Source: Dehalococcoidia bacterium (GTDB taxonomy: Bacteria > Chloroflexota > Dehalococcoidia > Lucifugimonadales > SHYT01). Taken from it: a DNA stretch of 64,000 nt. Position numbers and translations under genes: made by a program. Under the pieces are notes generated by a model. It did not search any database. It worked only from the letters and a program-made list of their open reading frames with translations, and had not been told where the DNA came from. Location: assembly GCA_009693055.1 (NCBI GenBank), contig SHYA01000005.1, positions 57,990-121,989 of the forward strand, written 5' to 3'. Shown one piece after another: positions 1-8,676 of this stretch (position 1 is its first letter; each line of letters begins with the position of its first letter).

Positions 1-1
1 G

Positions 2-661
2 TTGCTCACTCAGGCGTTGGTGCACCCCTCCTACGTCAACGAGCATCCTGAGGCCGGCGTGCAGTCCAACCAGCGATTGGAGTTTTTAGGCGACGCGGTG
101 GTGGACCTGGTCGTGGCGGAGGAGGTGTGTCAGCGGTTCCCTTCGGCGGCGGAGGGGCAGCTCACGGTGCTGCGCGCCGCGGTGGTGTCCGACGAGTGCG
201 CGGCTCGGGTCGGGGAGCGGCTCGGGCTGGGGCGCCTCTTGCTGCTGGGACAAGGGGAGGAGGCCACGGGGGGCCGCGCGCGCTCCTCCAACCTGGCCGA
301 CGTGTTTGAGGCGCTCGTGGGGGCGCTCTTTGTGGATCAGGGGTACGATGCGGCGCGCCGTGTTCTCTTGGGCCTTTTGGCTGAAGAGCTGCGGGCCCTG
401 TCCCTGGACCGCGCGCTCGACTCCAAATCGCAGCTCCAGGAGATGGCCCAGCGCCGTTCGCAACAGCTCGTGTACCGGATTGTCCGGGAGGAGGGCCCCG
501 AGCACCAGAAGCAGTTTGAGGTGGAGGCGCTGTTTGGCGGGGAGGTGGTTGGCACGGGGCGCGGGCGAAGGAAGGCCGAGGCTGAACGGGAGGCCGCGGA
601 GCAGGCCATGGCGACGCTGAGGAAGCGTGGAGAACCAGGGCAGACAGCACACGATGAGTAG
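2..661 (+). CDS. rnc: Ribonuclease III, 5' end cut off
   Basis: Double-strand-specific endoribonuclease for rRNA and mRNA processing. The RNase III signature appears at the start as NQRLEFLGDAVVDL, holding the catalytic Glu and Asp. The second acidic cluster follows as NLADVFEALVGALFVDQG. The last third is a double-stranded RNA-binding domain beginning near KSQLQEMAQ. The reading frame is open to the first base of the window, so about 20-30 N-terminal residues and the true start lie upstream. ftsY starts 13 bp downstream on the same strand; the rnc-ftsY order is common in bacteria and implies one transcript. Identity is secure; only the start is missing. Confidence 0.95.
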   Translation: MLTQALVHPSYVNEHPEAGVQSNQRLEFLGDAVVDLVVAEEVCQRFPSAAEGQLTVLRAAVVSDECAARVGERLGLGRLLLLGQGEEATGGRARSSNLADVFEALVGALFVDQGYDAARRVLLGLLAEELRALSLDRALDSKSQLQEMAQRRSQQLVYRIVREEGPEHQKQFEVEALFGGEVVGTGRGRRKAEAEREAAEQAMATLRKRGEPGQTAHDE

Positions 662-673
662 GTCGGCAGAGCG

Positions 674-1618
674 ATGCCGCTGAACTTCTTGCGCCGGAAA
701 CAAAAGACCGAGGAAGGGCTAAAGAAGAGCCGGGAAGGCATCTTTTCGCGCTTGCGCCAGGCGTTTGGGGGCCGGCAGCTTTCCGCGACTGAGATGGAGC
801 AGGTGGAGGAGCTGCTGCTGGCCGCCGACGTTGGCGTGGGGACGACGCAGAAGCTGATGACGCTCCTCCAGGCCCAGGACAGCCGCGCACCGGAGGAGCG
901 TCTCAACCTTCTGAAGAAGAGCATGCTCAAGGTGCTCCAGGAGTCCGGACAGGCCCCGCCATTTCCGGGCGAGGCGCCAGCCGCCGGCGTCCGCGTCATT
1001 CTCGTGGTGGGAGTGAACGGGGCCGGAAAGACGACGACAATCGCCAAGCTGGCACACCTGCTGAAGGAGGATGGTTACAAGCCCATCCTCGCGGCGGCGG
1101 ACACGTTCCGCGCGGCGGCCACCGAGCAGCTCCAGGTCTGGGGACAGCGCGCTGGCGTGGAGGTTGTCGCGCACCGTCCGGGCGCTGACCCGGGGGCGGT
1201 GGTGTTTGACGCCTACAAGGCGGCCCAGGCCCGCGGATCGGACGTGCTCATCGTGGACACGGCGGGGCGGCTGCACACAAAACACAACCTGATGGAGGAG
1301 CTGAAGAAGGTGTGGCGCGTCCTGGCGCGGCTTGACCCCACCGCCCCGCACCAGACGCTCCTGGTGCTGGACGCCACGACGGGGCAGAACGGACTGGCGC
1401 AAGCCAAGGCGTTCACCGAGGCGGTGAAGTGCACCGGCATTGTCCTCGCGAAGCTGGACGGGACGGCCAAGGGGGGCATCGTCTTCAGCATCGCGGAGCA
1501 GACCAAGCTGCCGGTGCTGTTCATCGGAACGGGCGAGGGGATTGATGACCTGGCGCCGTTTGACCCCGAGGAGTTTGTGGAAGGGCTGTTCGGCTCAGCG
1601 CGGCCGGTCGCAGGCTGA
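674..1618 (+). CDS. ftsY: Signal recognition particle receptor FtsY
   Basis: GTPase that docks SRP-ribosome complexes at the membrane for co-translational insertion. 314 aa with the NG domain only: an N-domain helical bundle (residues about 20-100), the P-loop [15 protein letters not shown] (about 115-130), DTFRAAA, the Walker-B-like DTAGR, and TKLDG-type specificity seen here as [10 protein letters not shown]. The acidic A domain of the E. coli protein is absent, as in many non-proteobacteria. It follows rnc by 13 bp and is probably cotranscribed. The ATG at 674 gives the expected N-terminus (MPLNFLRRK). Confidence 0.97.
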   Translation: MPLNFLRRKQKTEEGLKKSREGIFSRLRQAFGGRQLSATEMEQVEELLLAADVGVGTTQKLMTLLQAQDSRAPEERLNLLKKSMLKVLQESGQAPPFPGEAPAAGVRVILVVGVNGAGKTTTIAKLAHLLKEDGYKPILAAADTFRAAATEQLQVWGQRAGVEVVAHRPGADPGAVVFDAYKAAQARGSDVLIVDTAGRLHTKHNLMEELKKVWRVLARLDPTAPHQTLLVLDATTGQNGLAQAKAFTEAVKCTGIVLAKLDGTAKGGIVFSIAEQTKLPVLFIGTGEGIDDLAPFDPEEFVEGLFGSARPVAG

Positions 1619-1716
1619 GCGGCATCTCCGGCACTTTTCTTGCGAGGCTGGTTGCCCTATGCTACCTAGCGAAGCGAGGTATCCAGGCCACGTGAACTAG
1701 CGGAGCGGGGAGGGGC

Positions 1717-2784
1717 ATGAGCCGGCCCAAACGGCCTCAACGGCTGCTTATCTGGGTGGGCGCCGCGCTTGGCGCCTCAGCCATGGGCGGTGCTTTCGTC
1801 TGGTTCGCGTTCCGGAAGATCGACTGGGGTGCGGTGAACCACGCCCTTGCCAGGGCGGATGTGCCGTACCTGTTTGCGGCTCTCGGCTTTGTTCTCGCAG
1901 CGATTTGGCTCCGCGGGCTGCGCTGGCGGCTTCTTTTCCATGGGGTTTCTATTAGCACGTGGCGGCTCGTCCTCGTGGAGAACACCGCCGTGGGGGTCAA
2001 CAGCCTTACGCCGATTCCGGTGCTGGACGAGCCTACCAGAGTGGGGTTGCTGATGCTGCAGGGGCTGCCGGCGGGTACCGTGCTGGCCACGACCTCCGCC
2101 ATGCGCGTCTTTGAGCTGGCGGCGCAGGCGACCATCGGAGCGATCGGGCTGGTGCTTCTGCCGGAGCTCCGCAGCCTGACCCCGTATATCGCGGCGGCGG
2201 CGGGCGTCGCGCTGCTGGCGCTCATCGCGCTGTTCTCGATTGGCCCGCTGCTTCGGCACATCCCGCTCCTGGCCCGCCTGTCCATCGCGCACGAGTTCAG
2301 CCAAGGGGTCCACGTGATGCTGCGCGCGCCGCTTCGCACAGCGGCGGCGTTCCTGCTGACGGGTGGGTACGCCATTGTGATCGGCTTGGGGGGCTGGATG
2401 CTCGGCCTGGCCTTTGACATAGAGCTGGGCATGCTGGCGATGATCATTCTGAGCCTCGCTGTCATCTCGTTCACGGACTGGATCCCGGGGTTGCCGGGGG
2501 CGATAGGCACGTTTGAGTGGGTAGCGCTCTACCTGTTGGGGCTCTGGGGCGTCGACCGCAGCGCGGCGCTGGGGTTTGCGATTCTGCTGCATGTCCTGTT
2601 TTTCCTGCCGCCGCTGCTGATAGCCGTCTGCTACTTCCCCTACGTGGGCATCCGCTCTCTGGGAGCCGTGCTGAGCCTGGTGCGCCAGCAGGTGAAGGAG
2701 GCGGCACCCGGTCAAGCGGGAGGTGAGGTAGCCGCCGGACAGGCGCCCGGTGCACCGCGTCCCACTGGACGGGAAGCCAGCTAG
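1717..2784 (+). CDS. UPF0104 / lysylphosphatidylglycerol synthase-like membrane protein
   Basis: 355-aa polytopic membrane protein with about eight hydrophobic segments, the first right after a short basic N-terminus. The central TPIPVLDEPTRVGLL region resembles the conserved pro-rich loop of the flippase-like UPF0104 family (the membrane part of MprF), and WIPGLPGAIGTFEW near residue 260 matches the family's conserved PG.iG..e motif. There is no aminoacyl-transferase domain, so lipid lysinylation cannot be inferred; a lipid or glycolipid translocation role is the family-level guess. The hydrophilic tail (about 325-355) is rich in Gly, Ala and Pro. Start ATG 1717 is preceded by a GGAG-like site. 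Confidence 0.75.
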   Translation: MSRPKRPQRLLIWVGAALGASAMGGAFVWFAFRKIDWGAVNHALARADVPYLFAALGFVLAAIWLRGLRWRLLFHGVSISTWRLVLVENTAVGVNSLTPIPVLDEPTRVGLLMLQGLPAGTVLATTSAMRVFELAAQATIGAIGLVLLPELRSLTPYIAAAAGVALLALIALFSIGPLLRHIPLLARLSIAHEFSQGVHVMLRAPLRTAAAFLLTGGYAIVIGLGGWMLGLAFDIELGMLAMIILSLAVISFTDWIPGLPGAIGTFEWVALYLLGLWGVDRSAALGFAILLHVLFFLPPLLIAVCYFPYVGIRSLGAVLSLVRQQVKEAAPGQAGGEVAAGQAPGAPRPTGREAS

Positions 2785-2817
2785 TCCTGAGGAAAGCAGA
2801 AGGGAGACGCTGCGCGG

Positions 2818-2902
2818 AGTTTACCCCTTCGACCCTTCGCTTCGCTCGAGGGCAGGCAGGCTCAGGGCAGGCCCTGAGTGCAAGGAACGGGCTCAGCATG
2901 AC
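2818..2902 (+). repeat. Dispersed intergenic repeat, family A
   Basis: This gap carries a TTTACCCCTTCGAC start, a GGCTCAGGGCAGGCCCTGAGTG inverted stretch and a GCTCAGCATGA tail. The same order of motifs recurs at 5230-5290, so this is a dispersed palindromic repeat unit rather than coding sequence. Confidence 0.6.
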
Positions 2903-2952
2903 AATGAAAAGAACCGGACCGTGTTGCGAGGCCTTGAGCGCATCGGCTCCGG

Positions 2953-3476
2953 TTGAACGCGCCGGAGGGCTGTGGTAGTATCGCCGGGAAGTTCCGAAAT
3001 TCACAAGCGACGGGTGATGCGGTGCTCCGGGAGCACATTCGCAAGCTCATCGTTTCCCAGCCGCAGCCGGCGACGATGCTCTCTGCGCTCCTGGCGGTTG
3101 AGGACGAGCTGGGGTACATCCACCCGGAGGCCGTGGACGAGGTGGCGGGGTTGACGCACGCCAGTATCAACGAGGTCTGGGCGGTCGCCTCCTTCTACAC
3201 CAACTTCCGTTTTGAGCCCCCTTGCGAGCACATTGTTGAGGTGTGCTGGGGGCCGACCTGCCACCTGATGGGCACCCAGGCGGTGCTGAAGCGGGTCCAG
3301 GAGGTCCTTGGGATCGGCGACGAGGGGGACCACCTCGGACCGGAAGGCGAGCCTCAAGTACAGCACATGTCTGGGGGGCATGCTCCCAGGCGCCGGTCAT
3401 CATGGTGGACCACAAGCCGGTTGGGCGCTGCACACCCGATCGCGCGAGCGAGGAGCTCCGCGGCCAACGCGCGTAG
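2953..3476 (+). pseudogene. NuoE-like 24-kDa [2Fe-2S] subunit, two frameshifts
   Basis: Thioredoxin-fold [2Fe-2S] subunit of a NAD-linked dehydrogenase or hydrogenase. Frame 1 reads the N-terminal part (ALLAVEDELGYIHPEA, then VCWGPTCHLMG with the first cysteine pair, to about 3322). The protein continues in frame 2 as TTSDRKASLKYSTCLG and in frame 3 as GACSQAPVIMVDHKPVGRC to TAG 3474-3476. Reading one G fewer in the G5 run (3323-3327) and in the G6 run (about 3373-3378) restores one unbroken NuoE with all four cluster cysteines. Two +1 homopolymer changes may be sequencing errors or true decay. The start is TTG 2953 or GTG 3022; the second fits family length better. Confidence 0.8.
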
Positions 3477-3495
3477 TGGCGACAAGCCTGAGTGC

Positions 3496-4188
3496 TTGGT
3501 ACAAGAGGGGGGCTTGACCACTCCAAGTGGGTTTGAGGCGCTGCGCCAAGAGGACAGGCACCACTGGGCGGCCCTGGAGGGTAAGCCGTGGATTAGGGTG
3601 GGCACGGACATCACGGGCCTCGCGGCGGGCGCGCGTGACGTCCTTGAATCCTTTCGGAGCGCGTTGGCGACACGGGATTTGGACACCACGCTGTCGGAAG
3701 TCGGCTGCGCCGGCCTGTGCTTTGCGGAGCCGCTGGTGGACATCAAGCTGCCAGGCGGGCCTCGCGTGCTCTACCGGAACGTCACGCCAGACGTCGTCCC
3801 TGAGCTGGTGGAGGCCTGCCTCGTCAGGGGCGAACACCGGCCGGACCTGGCGCTTGGGACGCTGGGCGAGGGGGTGGTAGATGGCGTGCCCAGGATGGAA
3901 GAGCAGCCGGTGTGGGCGTTGCAGACGCGGATCGCCACGCGGCTGTGCGGCGCCGTGGAACCGGCCGACCTGTCGCAGTACTTGGCGAATGGGGACAGGG
4001 TGGAGGTCCAGACCCCTGGGGAGCGTGTAGTCGGCACCGCTGCGCTGACGTCTCGCTTGAAGGGGGTCGTATCGGTTACAATGCGGTTTGGTCAACTGGC
4101 AACCGCGCTTCAGGAGAGCGAGGCGCTGGATCCGATGCTCCGTGTGCCGTCGCTCGATGTCTTGCCTGCGCGGGTGCGGAAAGTTTGA
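3496..4188 (+). pseudogene. Chimera: NuoF N-terminal part joined to formate dehydrogenase-type C-terminus
   Basis: The first part resembles the N-terminal thioredoxin-like domain of NuoF/HoxF-type flavoproteins: KPWIRVGTDITGLAAGA, then VGCAGLCFAEPLVDI. It reaches the conserved RIATRLCGAVEPADLSQYL, which normally precedes the FMN/NADH-binding domain. At about 3982-3996 (YLANG|DRVEV) the sequence switches in frame to what looks like the C-terminus of a molybdopterin-dinucleotide-binding domain, ending LDPMLRVPSLDVLPARVRKV. The FMN, NADH and 4Fe-4S parts of NuoF and nearly all of the molybdenum subunit are missing. The start is TTG 3496, or GTG 3476 overlapping the nuoE stop if another indel is present. 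The ORF cannot be a working NuoF or formate dehydrogenase. Confidence 0.7.
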
Positions 4189-4264
4189 GCGTAGCGTGCG
4201 GCGCTGCGCGGAGCCGAACTGATCTGGGCCGCTGTTAGGCCCTTACAGGAGAGGAGGACGCGTA

Positions 4265-5062
4265 ATGGTCCAGTCTGAGAGCCCAACCGGTTCCACACCC
4301 CAAGGACAGGCTGCTGCTCGGCCTGCTGTTGTTCGGAAGCCGTTACCTACCGCAGAGATTGTTAAACGCGTTGACTACACGCACGACCTGTGGAGCATCT
4401 GGCTCAAGCCGGACCTGCCGCACCCGTTCACGTTCAAGGCGGGCCAGTACTGCACGATTGGCGTGGACACCGTGGAGCGGGCGTACTCCATCGTGTCAGC
4501 CCCGCACGAACCGCTGATAGAGCTGTTTATTGAGCTGGTGCCGCAGGGCGAGCTCACGCCGCGACTCTACGAGCTGAAGGTTGGAGACAAGGTCACGTTT
4601 CGTCCGTCCGCAAAGGGTGTGTTCGTGTTCAACTCAAAGTTCACCAACCACTTCATGGCCTCCACCGTGACGGGCGTGGTGCCGTTTGTGAGCATTGTGC
4701 GCGACGCGCTGCATAAGGGACTCAAGGGATATGAGGGGCACCGCCTCTACATCATTGAGGGCGCAAGCTACTGGGATGAGTTCGCGTACGACAAGGAGCT
4801 GAGCGCGGTGGCCCGCGAGTTTCCGACACACTTCTCGTTTGTCGCCTCAGTCAGCCGCCCGAATGAGGAGAAGAACAGGGAGTGGAAGGGCGAGAAGGGG
4901 CGGGTCAACATGCTGGCGGAGAAGTATATTGAGCAGTACAAGCTTGATACTGCGAGCACGCTCGTGTACGCCTGCGGCCACCCCGGCATGATCGAAGACG
5001 TCAAAGCGCGGCTTTTGCCCAAGGGGTTTAAGCTGACGGAGGAGCGGTTCTGGAAAGAGTAG
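4265..5062 (+). CDS. FAD/NAD(P)-binding oxidoreductase, FNR-like
   Basis: 265 aa of the ferredoxin-NADP reductase superfamily. An FAD-binding beta-barrel comes first (FKAGQYCTIGV, then the isoalloxazine motif RAYSIVSAP near residue 78). The nucleotide-binding half follows, with VTGVVPFVSIVRDAL in place of the usual GTGIAP and a C-terminal YACGHPGMIEDV. It is a one-domain-pair enzyme with no ferredoxin fused. It follows the broken formate-dehydrogenase remnant by 76 bp, and an electron-transfer role with that complex is possible but unproven. A strong AGGAGAGGAGG-type ribosome site precedes ATG 4265. A perfect terminator hairpin follows. Confidence 0.85.
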   Translation: MVQSESPTGSTPQGQAAARPAVVRKPLPTAEIVKRVDYTHDLWSIWLKPDLPHPFTFKAGQYCTIGVDTVERAYSIVSAPHEPLIELFIELVPQGELTPRLYELKVGDKVTFRPSAKGVFVFNSKFTNHFMASTVTGVVPFVSIVRDALHKGLKGYEGHRLYIIEGASYWDEFAYDKELSAVAREFPTHFSFVASVSRPNEEKNREWKGEKGRVNMLAEKYIEQYKLDTASTLVYACGHPGMIEDVKARLLPKGFKLTEERFWKE

Positions 5063-5110
5063 CCGATCATCCTTGGCCACATTCACGGAGCCGCGTGTTC
5101 CGGCAACCAT

Positions 5111-5148
5111 AAAGGAGAGGGAGGAGCTTACGTTCCTCCCTCTCCTTT
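5111..5148 (+). terminator. Rho-independent terminator after the FNR-like gene
   Basis: A perfect 15-bp inverted repeat (5111-5125 with 5134-5148) around an 8-nt loop, followed by TC-rich DNA. It lies 48 bp after the stop of the FNR-like gene. The flanking AAA/TTT makes it usable on both strands. Confidence 0.85.
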
Positions 5149-5229
5149 TCTCCCTCCCAGGGGATTTACATAATTGCCACGACCTTGATGGAGAACCGGC
5201 GGGCGGGCTTGCCTTAGAGATTCTTCACG

Positions 5230-5290
5230 AAGTTTACCCCTTCGACAGGCTCAGAGCAGGCTCTGAGTGAAAAGAACGAGTTCAGAATGA
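5230..5290 (+). repeat. Dispersed intergenic repeat, family A
   Basis: Second copy of the 2818-2902 unit: AGTTTACCCCTTCGACAGG, then GCTCAGAGCAGGCTCTGAGTG (inverted repeat) and GAGTTCAGAATGA. No gene is seen between the terminator at 5111-5148 and rpsU. Confidence 0.6.
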
Positions 5291-5384
5291 GGCCGTCGAC
5301 ACCTGGAAGGAGCTGCTCGTAGGACATCGTTTGTTCACGAGTTTCACCGCCGAGCGCCGGTGGCTTCTGTGGGGCTTCTGTGGC

Positions 5385-5414
5385 TTGACAGCGGCGTTTT
5401 AGGCGGGATACACT
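5385..5414 (+). promoter_or_regulatory. Sigma-70-type promoter for rpsU-yqeY
   Basis: A perfect TTGACA (5385-5390) and TACACT (5409-5414) are separated by 18 bp, 57 bp upstream of the rpsU start. This is the best consensus promoter in the window. Confidence 0.65.
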
Positions 5415-5471
5415 GGCGGTGCCTGCGCAGCAACGGCGGGCGTGGGCCAACAACACGCGAGGGTGAACAGC

Positions 5472-5666
5472 GTGCCCGAAGTCAGCTTTATGGCGGGCGA
5501 GACTTTTGAGAGCCTCCTGAAGCGGTTCAACCGAAAGGTGCAGCTGGAGAGGGTCATGAAAGAGGTCCGCCGCCATGAGCATTTTGAGCCGCCGAGCGTG
5601 CGGCGTAAGAAGAAGGAAGCCGCCAAGCGCCGAAAGAGCCAGCGGGACTCTGAGACAGTGCGGTAA
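5472..5666 (+). CDS. rpsU: 30S ribosomal protein S21
   Basis: Small-subunit protein near the mRNA exit site. The core FESLLKRFNRKVQ and the very basic C-terminus (VRRKKKEAAKRRKS) are diagnostic. Translation is assigned to GTG 5472, which gives the family-like VPEVSF N-terminus; GTG 5463 or an upstream start at 5442 would add ten or fewer residues with no family match. yqeY follows after 3 bp, the usual rpsU-yqeY pairing. Confidence 0.93.
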   Translation: MPEVSFMAGETFESLLKRFNRKVQLERVMKEVRRHEHFEPPSVRRKKKEAAKRRKSQRDSETVR

Positions 5667-5669
5667 ACG

Positions 5670-6128
5670 ATGGCATTGGCGGAACAGCTAGAGCGAGACC
5701 TTCAACAGGCTATGCGCGCGCAGGATATCGTGCGCCGTGAAACCCTGAGGCTCCTGCGAAACGCCCTCCGCTACGACGAGCTTGCGAAGATGAAACCGCT
5801 GACCGAGGACGAGGTCCTGGCGGTTGTGCAGCGTCAGGCCAAGCAGCGCCGGGAAAGCATTGTGGAGTTCCGCAAGGGGAACCGCGCCGACCTCGTTGAG
5901 AAGGAAGAGCGTGAGCTCGCCATTCTCACCGCCTATCTTCCCCAGCAGATGGACAGGGAGGCCGTCCGCCAGCTGGCCAAACAGGCGATTCAAGACGTGG
6001 CGGCCCGCGGGCCCGCCGATAAGGGGCGGGTGATGGGCAAGCTCATGCCGCAGGTCCGCGGCAAGGCCGACGGCGCAGTGGTAAGCGCAGCGGTGGACGA
6101 GTTGTTGGCTTCGCTTGCGAAGGAGTAA
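5670..6128 (+). CDS. yqeY: GatB/YqeY domain protein
   Basis: 152 aa, full length for the stand-alone YqeY family, related to the C-terminal domain of the amidotransferase subunit GatB. The N-terminal LERDLQQAMRAQD and RETLRLLRNAL stretches and the later AYLPQQMD motif match the family. A role in tRNA-dependent amidation or tRNA binding is inferred from the fold; no catalytic residues are known. Coupled to rpsU (3-bp gap). Confidence 0.92.
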   Translation: MALAEQLERDLQQAMRAQDIVRRETLRLLRNALRYDELAKMKPLTEDEVLAVVQRQAKQRRESIVEFRKGNRADLVEKEERELAILTAYLPQQMDREAVRQLAKQAIQDVAARGPADKGRVMGKLMPQVRGKADGAVVSAAVDELLASLAKE

Positions 6129-6175
6129 CCCTGCTTCTCCTCGTTGCCGGTCGTCCTCCTGATGTGAGGTAGGCT

Positions 6176-6883
6176 GTGCGCTTTGGCGTCATCGTGTATC
6201 CGGGCACCTGGAGCGACCAGGACTGTCTTCATGCGCTCCGTGACGCGATTGAGCAGGATGTGGAGATCGTCTGGCACAAGAAGCGCGACCTCTCCCGGTT
6301 TGATTGCGTCGTCGTTCCCGGCGGGTTCTCGTACGGCGACTACCTCCGGGCAGGAGCCATCGCCCGGTTCTCGCCGGTGACCGACGCGCTCAAGGAGTTT
6401 GCCGCGGCAGGGCGCCTTGTTCTCGGCATCTGCAACGGTTTTCAGATCCTGTGCGAGGCTGGGCTGCTGCCTGGCGCGCTGCTCCGCAACGAGCACCTGG
6501 AGTTTCGCTGCCAATGGACGCACCTGCGCGTGGAGAACGCTCAGACGCCGCTCACCAACGCGTGCAAGCCGGGGCAGGTGCTTCGCATCCCCATCTCGCA
6601 CGGCGAGGGGCGGTACTACGCCTCGCCTGAGGTGCTCATGGGCCTGGAGATGAACCGGCAGGTCGTCTTTCGCTACTGCGACCCGCAGGGCCGGATGGCG
6701 CCGGAGCACAACCCAAACGGCTCGCTGAACAACATCGCCGGAATTGTGAACCGGCAGGGCAACGTGCTGGGCATGATGCCCCATCCGGAGCGCGCCGTGG
6801 AGGAGGTGCTTGGGAGCACCGATGGCCTGCCGGTGCTGCTCTCCATGCTCCGTTCGGTCGTGCCGCCCGCCGCGAGGCGATGA
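6176..6883 (+). CDS. purQ: Phosphoribosylformylglycinamidine synthase, glutaminase subunit
   Basis: Class I glutamine amidotransferase supplying ammonia to PurL in the fourth step of purine synthesis. The nucleophile Cys is in [19 protein letters not shown], and the His/Glu of the triad are in [14 protein letters not shown] near the C-terminus. The oxyanion strand is [16 protein letters not shown]. 235 aa is normal for PurQ. GTG 6176 starts directly in the conserved [10 protein letters not shown] strand. purS and purL are not in the neighbourhood, so this subunit is unlinked here. Confidence 0.95.
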   Translation: MRFGVIVYPGTWSDQDCLHALRDAIEQDVEIVWHKKRDLSRFDCVVVPGGFSYGDYLRAGAIARFSPVTDALKEFAAAGRLVLGICNGFQILCEAGLLPGALLRNEHLEFRCQWTHLRVENAQTPLTNACKPGQVLRIPISHGEGRYYASPEVLMGLEMNRQVVFRYCDPQGRMAPEHNPNGSLNNIAGIVNRQGNVLGMMPHPERAVEEVLGSTDGLPVLLSMLRSVVPPAARR

Positions 6884-6983
6884 CCTGCGTGGCGATAGCG
6901 TTCCGCGCGCCGTGCCTTAGGTGCGAGCTGTGAAGCGGAGGCCCCGTTGAGAATCCAAGCGGCGCGCCACAATGTGCCTTCCG

Positions 6984-6989
6984 GTATAC
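6984..6989 (+). promoter_or_regulatory. -10 box upstream of htpX
   Basis: TATACT about 50 bp before the htpX ATG. No convincing -35 hexamer lies at 16-18 bp, so this is tentative. Confidence 0.4.
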
Positions 6990-7040
6990 TAGAGTGTGTA
7001 GGATCCGTGAAGGGTCGGTAAAGAGAGGGAAGTAAGCTTT

Positions 7041-7958
7041 ATGGTGATGCGGAGCAGGGTCCCCGGCCGGGACTGGGGACTTACGTGGCGCATGTACTTC
7101 GTTCTGGGCTCCCTGGCGGTTGTGTACCTGGCGTTTGTTGCAATCCTGAACGCGCTGGGCGTGCCGTGGGTCTTTGTCGCGGTCATTGCGGGCATCATAC
7201 TGTTGGTCCAGTTCTTCTTCTCGGACAAGCTGGTGCTCATGAGCATGCGGGCGAAGGTGAAGACTCCTGAGGAGGAGCCGGAGCTCCACGCGATAGTGGA
7301 CCGGCTGGTCAGCCAGGCGGGCATGCCGAAGCCGAAGGTTGCCGTCGCGGAGAGCGACGTGCCCAACGCCTTTGCCACCGGGCGGAACCCCAGGAACTCC
7401 GTGGTCTGCGTCACGACGGGGATCGTGCGGCGCCTGACCAGCGAGGAGCTGGAGGGGGTCCTTGGCCACGAGCTCACGCACGTCCGAAACCGGGACGTGA
7501 TGGTCATCACGCTGGCGAGCTTCTTCGCCACGGTGGCCGCGATGCTCATGCAGTGGCTTTTCTGGATGGGGCTCTTTGGAGGGATGGGCCGCAGCAGGAA
7601 CCGCGAGGGGGGCAGCGGCTCCTACCTGATGCTGGCGTACCTTGCCTCGGTAGCCGTGTACTTTGTGGCGACCCTGCTCATCTTGGCCCTGTCGCGCTAC
7701 CGCGAATACGCGGCTGACCGCGGCGGCGCCCTTCTGACGGGAATGCCGTCCCGGCTGGCGTCCGCGCTCGGCAAGATCAGCGGTGCGATTGCGCGGATTC
7801 CCACGGAAGACCTGAGGAAGGTGGAGACCGCCAACGCCTTTTTCATCGTCTCGGCGTTGAAGGGGGACTCCATCGCGGGTTTGTTCTCGTCGCACCCGCC
7901 GGTCCACAAGCGCATCGAGCGACTGCACGCGCTTGAGCGGGAGCTGGAGGGGTTTTAA
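7041..7958 (+). CDS. htpX: HtpX-like zinc metalloprotease (M48)
   Basis: Membrane-bound quality-control protease. Two N-terminal membrane segments (residues about 20-65) precede the zinc motif HELTHVRNRD, with the third ligand Glu in YREYAADRGG. Another hydrophobic pair lies between them. 305 aa is typical. The next gene (PspAB-like) starts at the base after the stop, so the two are translationally coupled and likely act together in envelope stress. Confidence 0.93.
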   Translation: MVMRSRVPGRDWGLTWRMYFVLGSLAVVYLAFVAILNALGVPWVFVAVIAGIILLVQFFFSDKLVLMSMRAKVKTPEEEPELHAIVDRLVSQAGMPKPKVAVAESDVPNAFATGRNPRNSVVCVTTGIVRRLTSEELEGVLGHELTHVRNRDVMVITLASFFATVAAMLMQWLFWMGLFGGMGRSRNREGGSGSYLMLAYLASVAVYFVATLLILALSRYREYAADRGGALLTGMPSRLASALGKISGAIARIPTEDLRKVETANAFFIVSALKGDSIAGLFSSHPPVHKRIERLHALERELEGF

Positions 7959-8594
7959 GTGGGGCTTTTTGGGCGCCGCCAGAACAAGGCGGCGCCGGCC
8001 CAGGCTGCAGACCATCTCTCTGCCATCGTTGAGGCGCTGCCGCTCCTCCAGGAAAAGCTGGAGATGACCCCTACCGGCAGGGCCGCTGTGTGTCTCAGGC
8101 CTGACTCCGCACGGCCCGGGGGACGGGGAAAGCGCGTCAAGAAGCCGAACAAGGGCCAGCCGGAAGTGGGCGCTGACATGTCCTTTCAATCAGACATCAA
8201 CTCCCTCTTGAGCGACGCACTCATGGGAGGGACTGAGACATCCACCGTCTCGTTCAAGACCAGCCAGGACAGCTACGGCTATCTCTGGGTGGTGCTGCGC
8301 GGCCTGGAGCTTTCTTCCATGGCGGCGGCCGTCGGCAGGGTGGCCAGGGTGCTGCAAGAGAAAGGGCATGGCGAGCGCTTGGCGCTGGCCGTCTTCCCGT
8401 TCCGCCAGGGTCAGCGCGAGGTGTTTTGGATGTACAGCTTCGCCAGGAAGCGGTTCTACCCGTTTGCGCCGCTAGAGGAGCCGAAGCGCGATGGCCCACT
8501 GGAACTCAACATGGCGGGCGTTGCGGAGAAGGTGCTGCCGATAGAGGGACAGTTGGAGCGGTGGCACGCGTTGTGGGGGATACCCCTTTCGTAA
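7959..8594 (+). CDS. PspAB-like HtpX-associated protein
   Basis: 211 aa, soluble. Features match the HtpX-linked PspAB family as I know it: an early LQEKLEMTPTGRAAVCLRP, a central SYGYLWVVLRGLEL, the FWMYSFARKRFYPFAP strand and a C-terminal ERWHALWGIP. Immediate coupling to htpX (GTG right after its stop) supports the assignment. It presumably modulates the protease or phage-shock-type membrane-stress response; no catalytic residues are evident. Confidence 0.75.
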   Translation: MGLFGRRQNKAAPAQAADHLSAIVEALPLLQEKLEMTPTGRAAVCLRPDSARPGGRGKRVKKPNKGQPEVGADMSFQSDINSLLSDALMGGTETSTVSFKTSQDSYGYLWVVLRGLELSSMAAAVGRVARVLQEKGHGERLALAVFPFRQGQREVFWMYSFARKRFYPFAPLEEPKRDGPLELNMAGVAEKVLPIEGQLERWHALWGIPLS

Positions 8595-8598
8595 AAGG

Positions 8599-8627
8599 TT
8601 TAGGTCATTCCCTCCATCGTGTATAAT
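8599..8627 (+). promoter_or_regulatory. Promoter of the MscS-like gene
   Basis: A perfect TATAAT at 8622-8627 sits 17 bp from a weak TTTAGG (8599-8604), 50 bp before the ATG at 8677. Confidence 0.5.
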
Positions 8628-8676
8628 CCTGCTATAGAGTTGCGCCGGGTTTCCCGGCCCGTAAGGAAGTAGATAG

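Noticed and set aside
2953..4188. A single 411-aa protein across the nuoE/nuoF region
   Set aside because: Residues about 125-185 are out-of-frame text; the cluster cysteines of NuoE lie in the other two frames.
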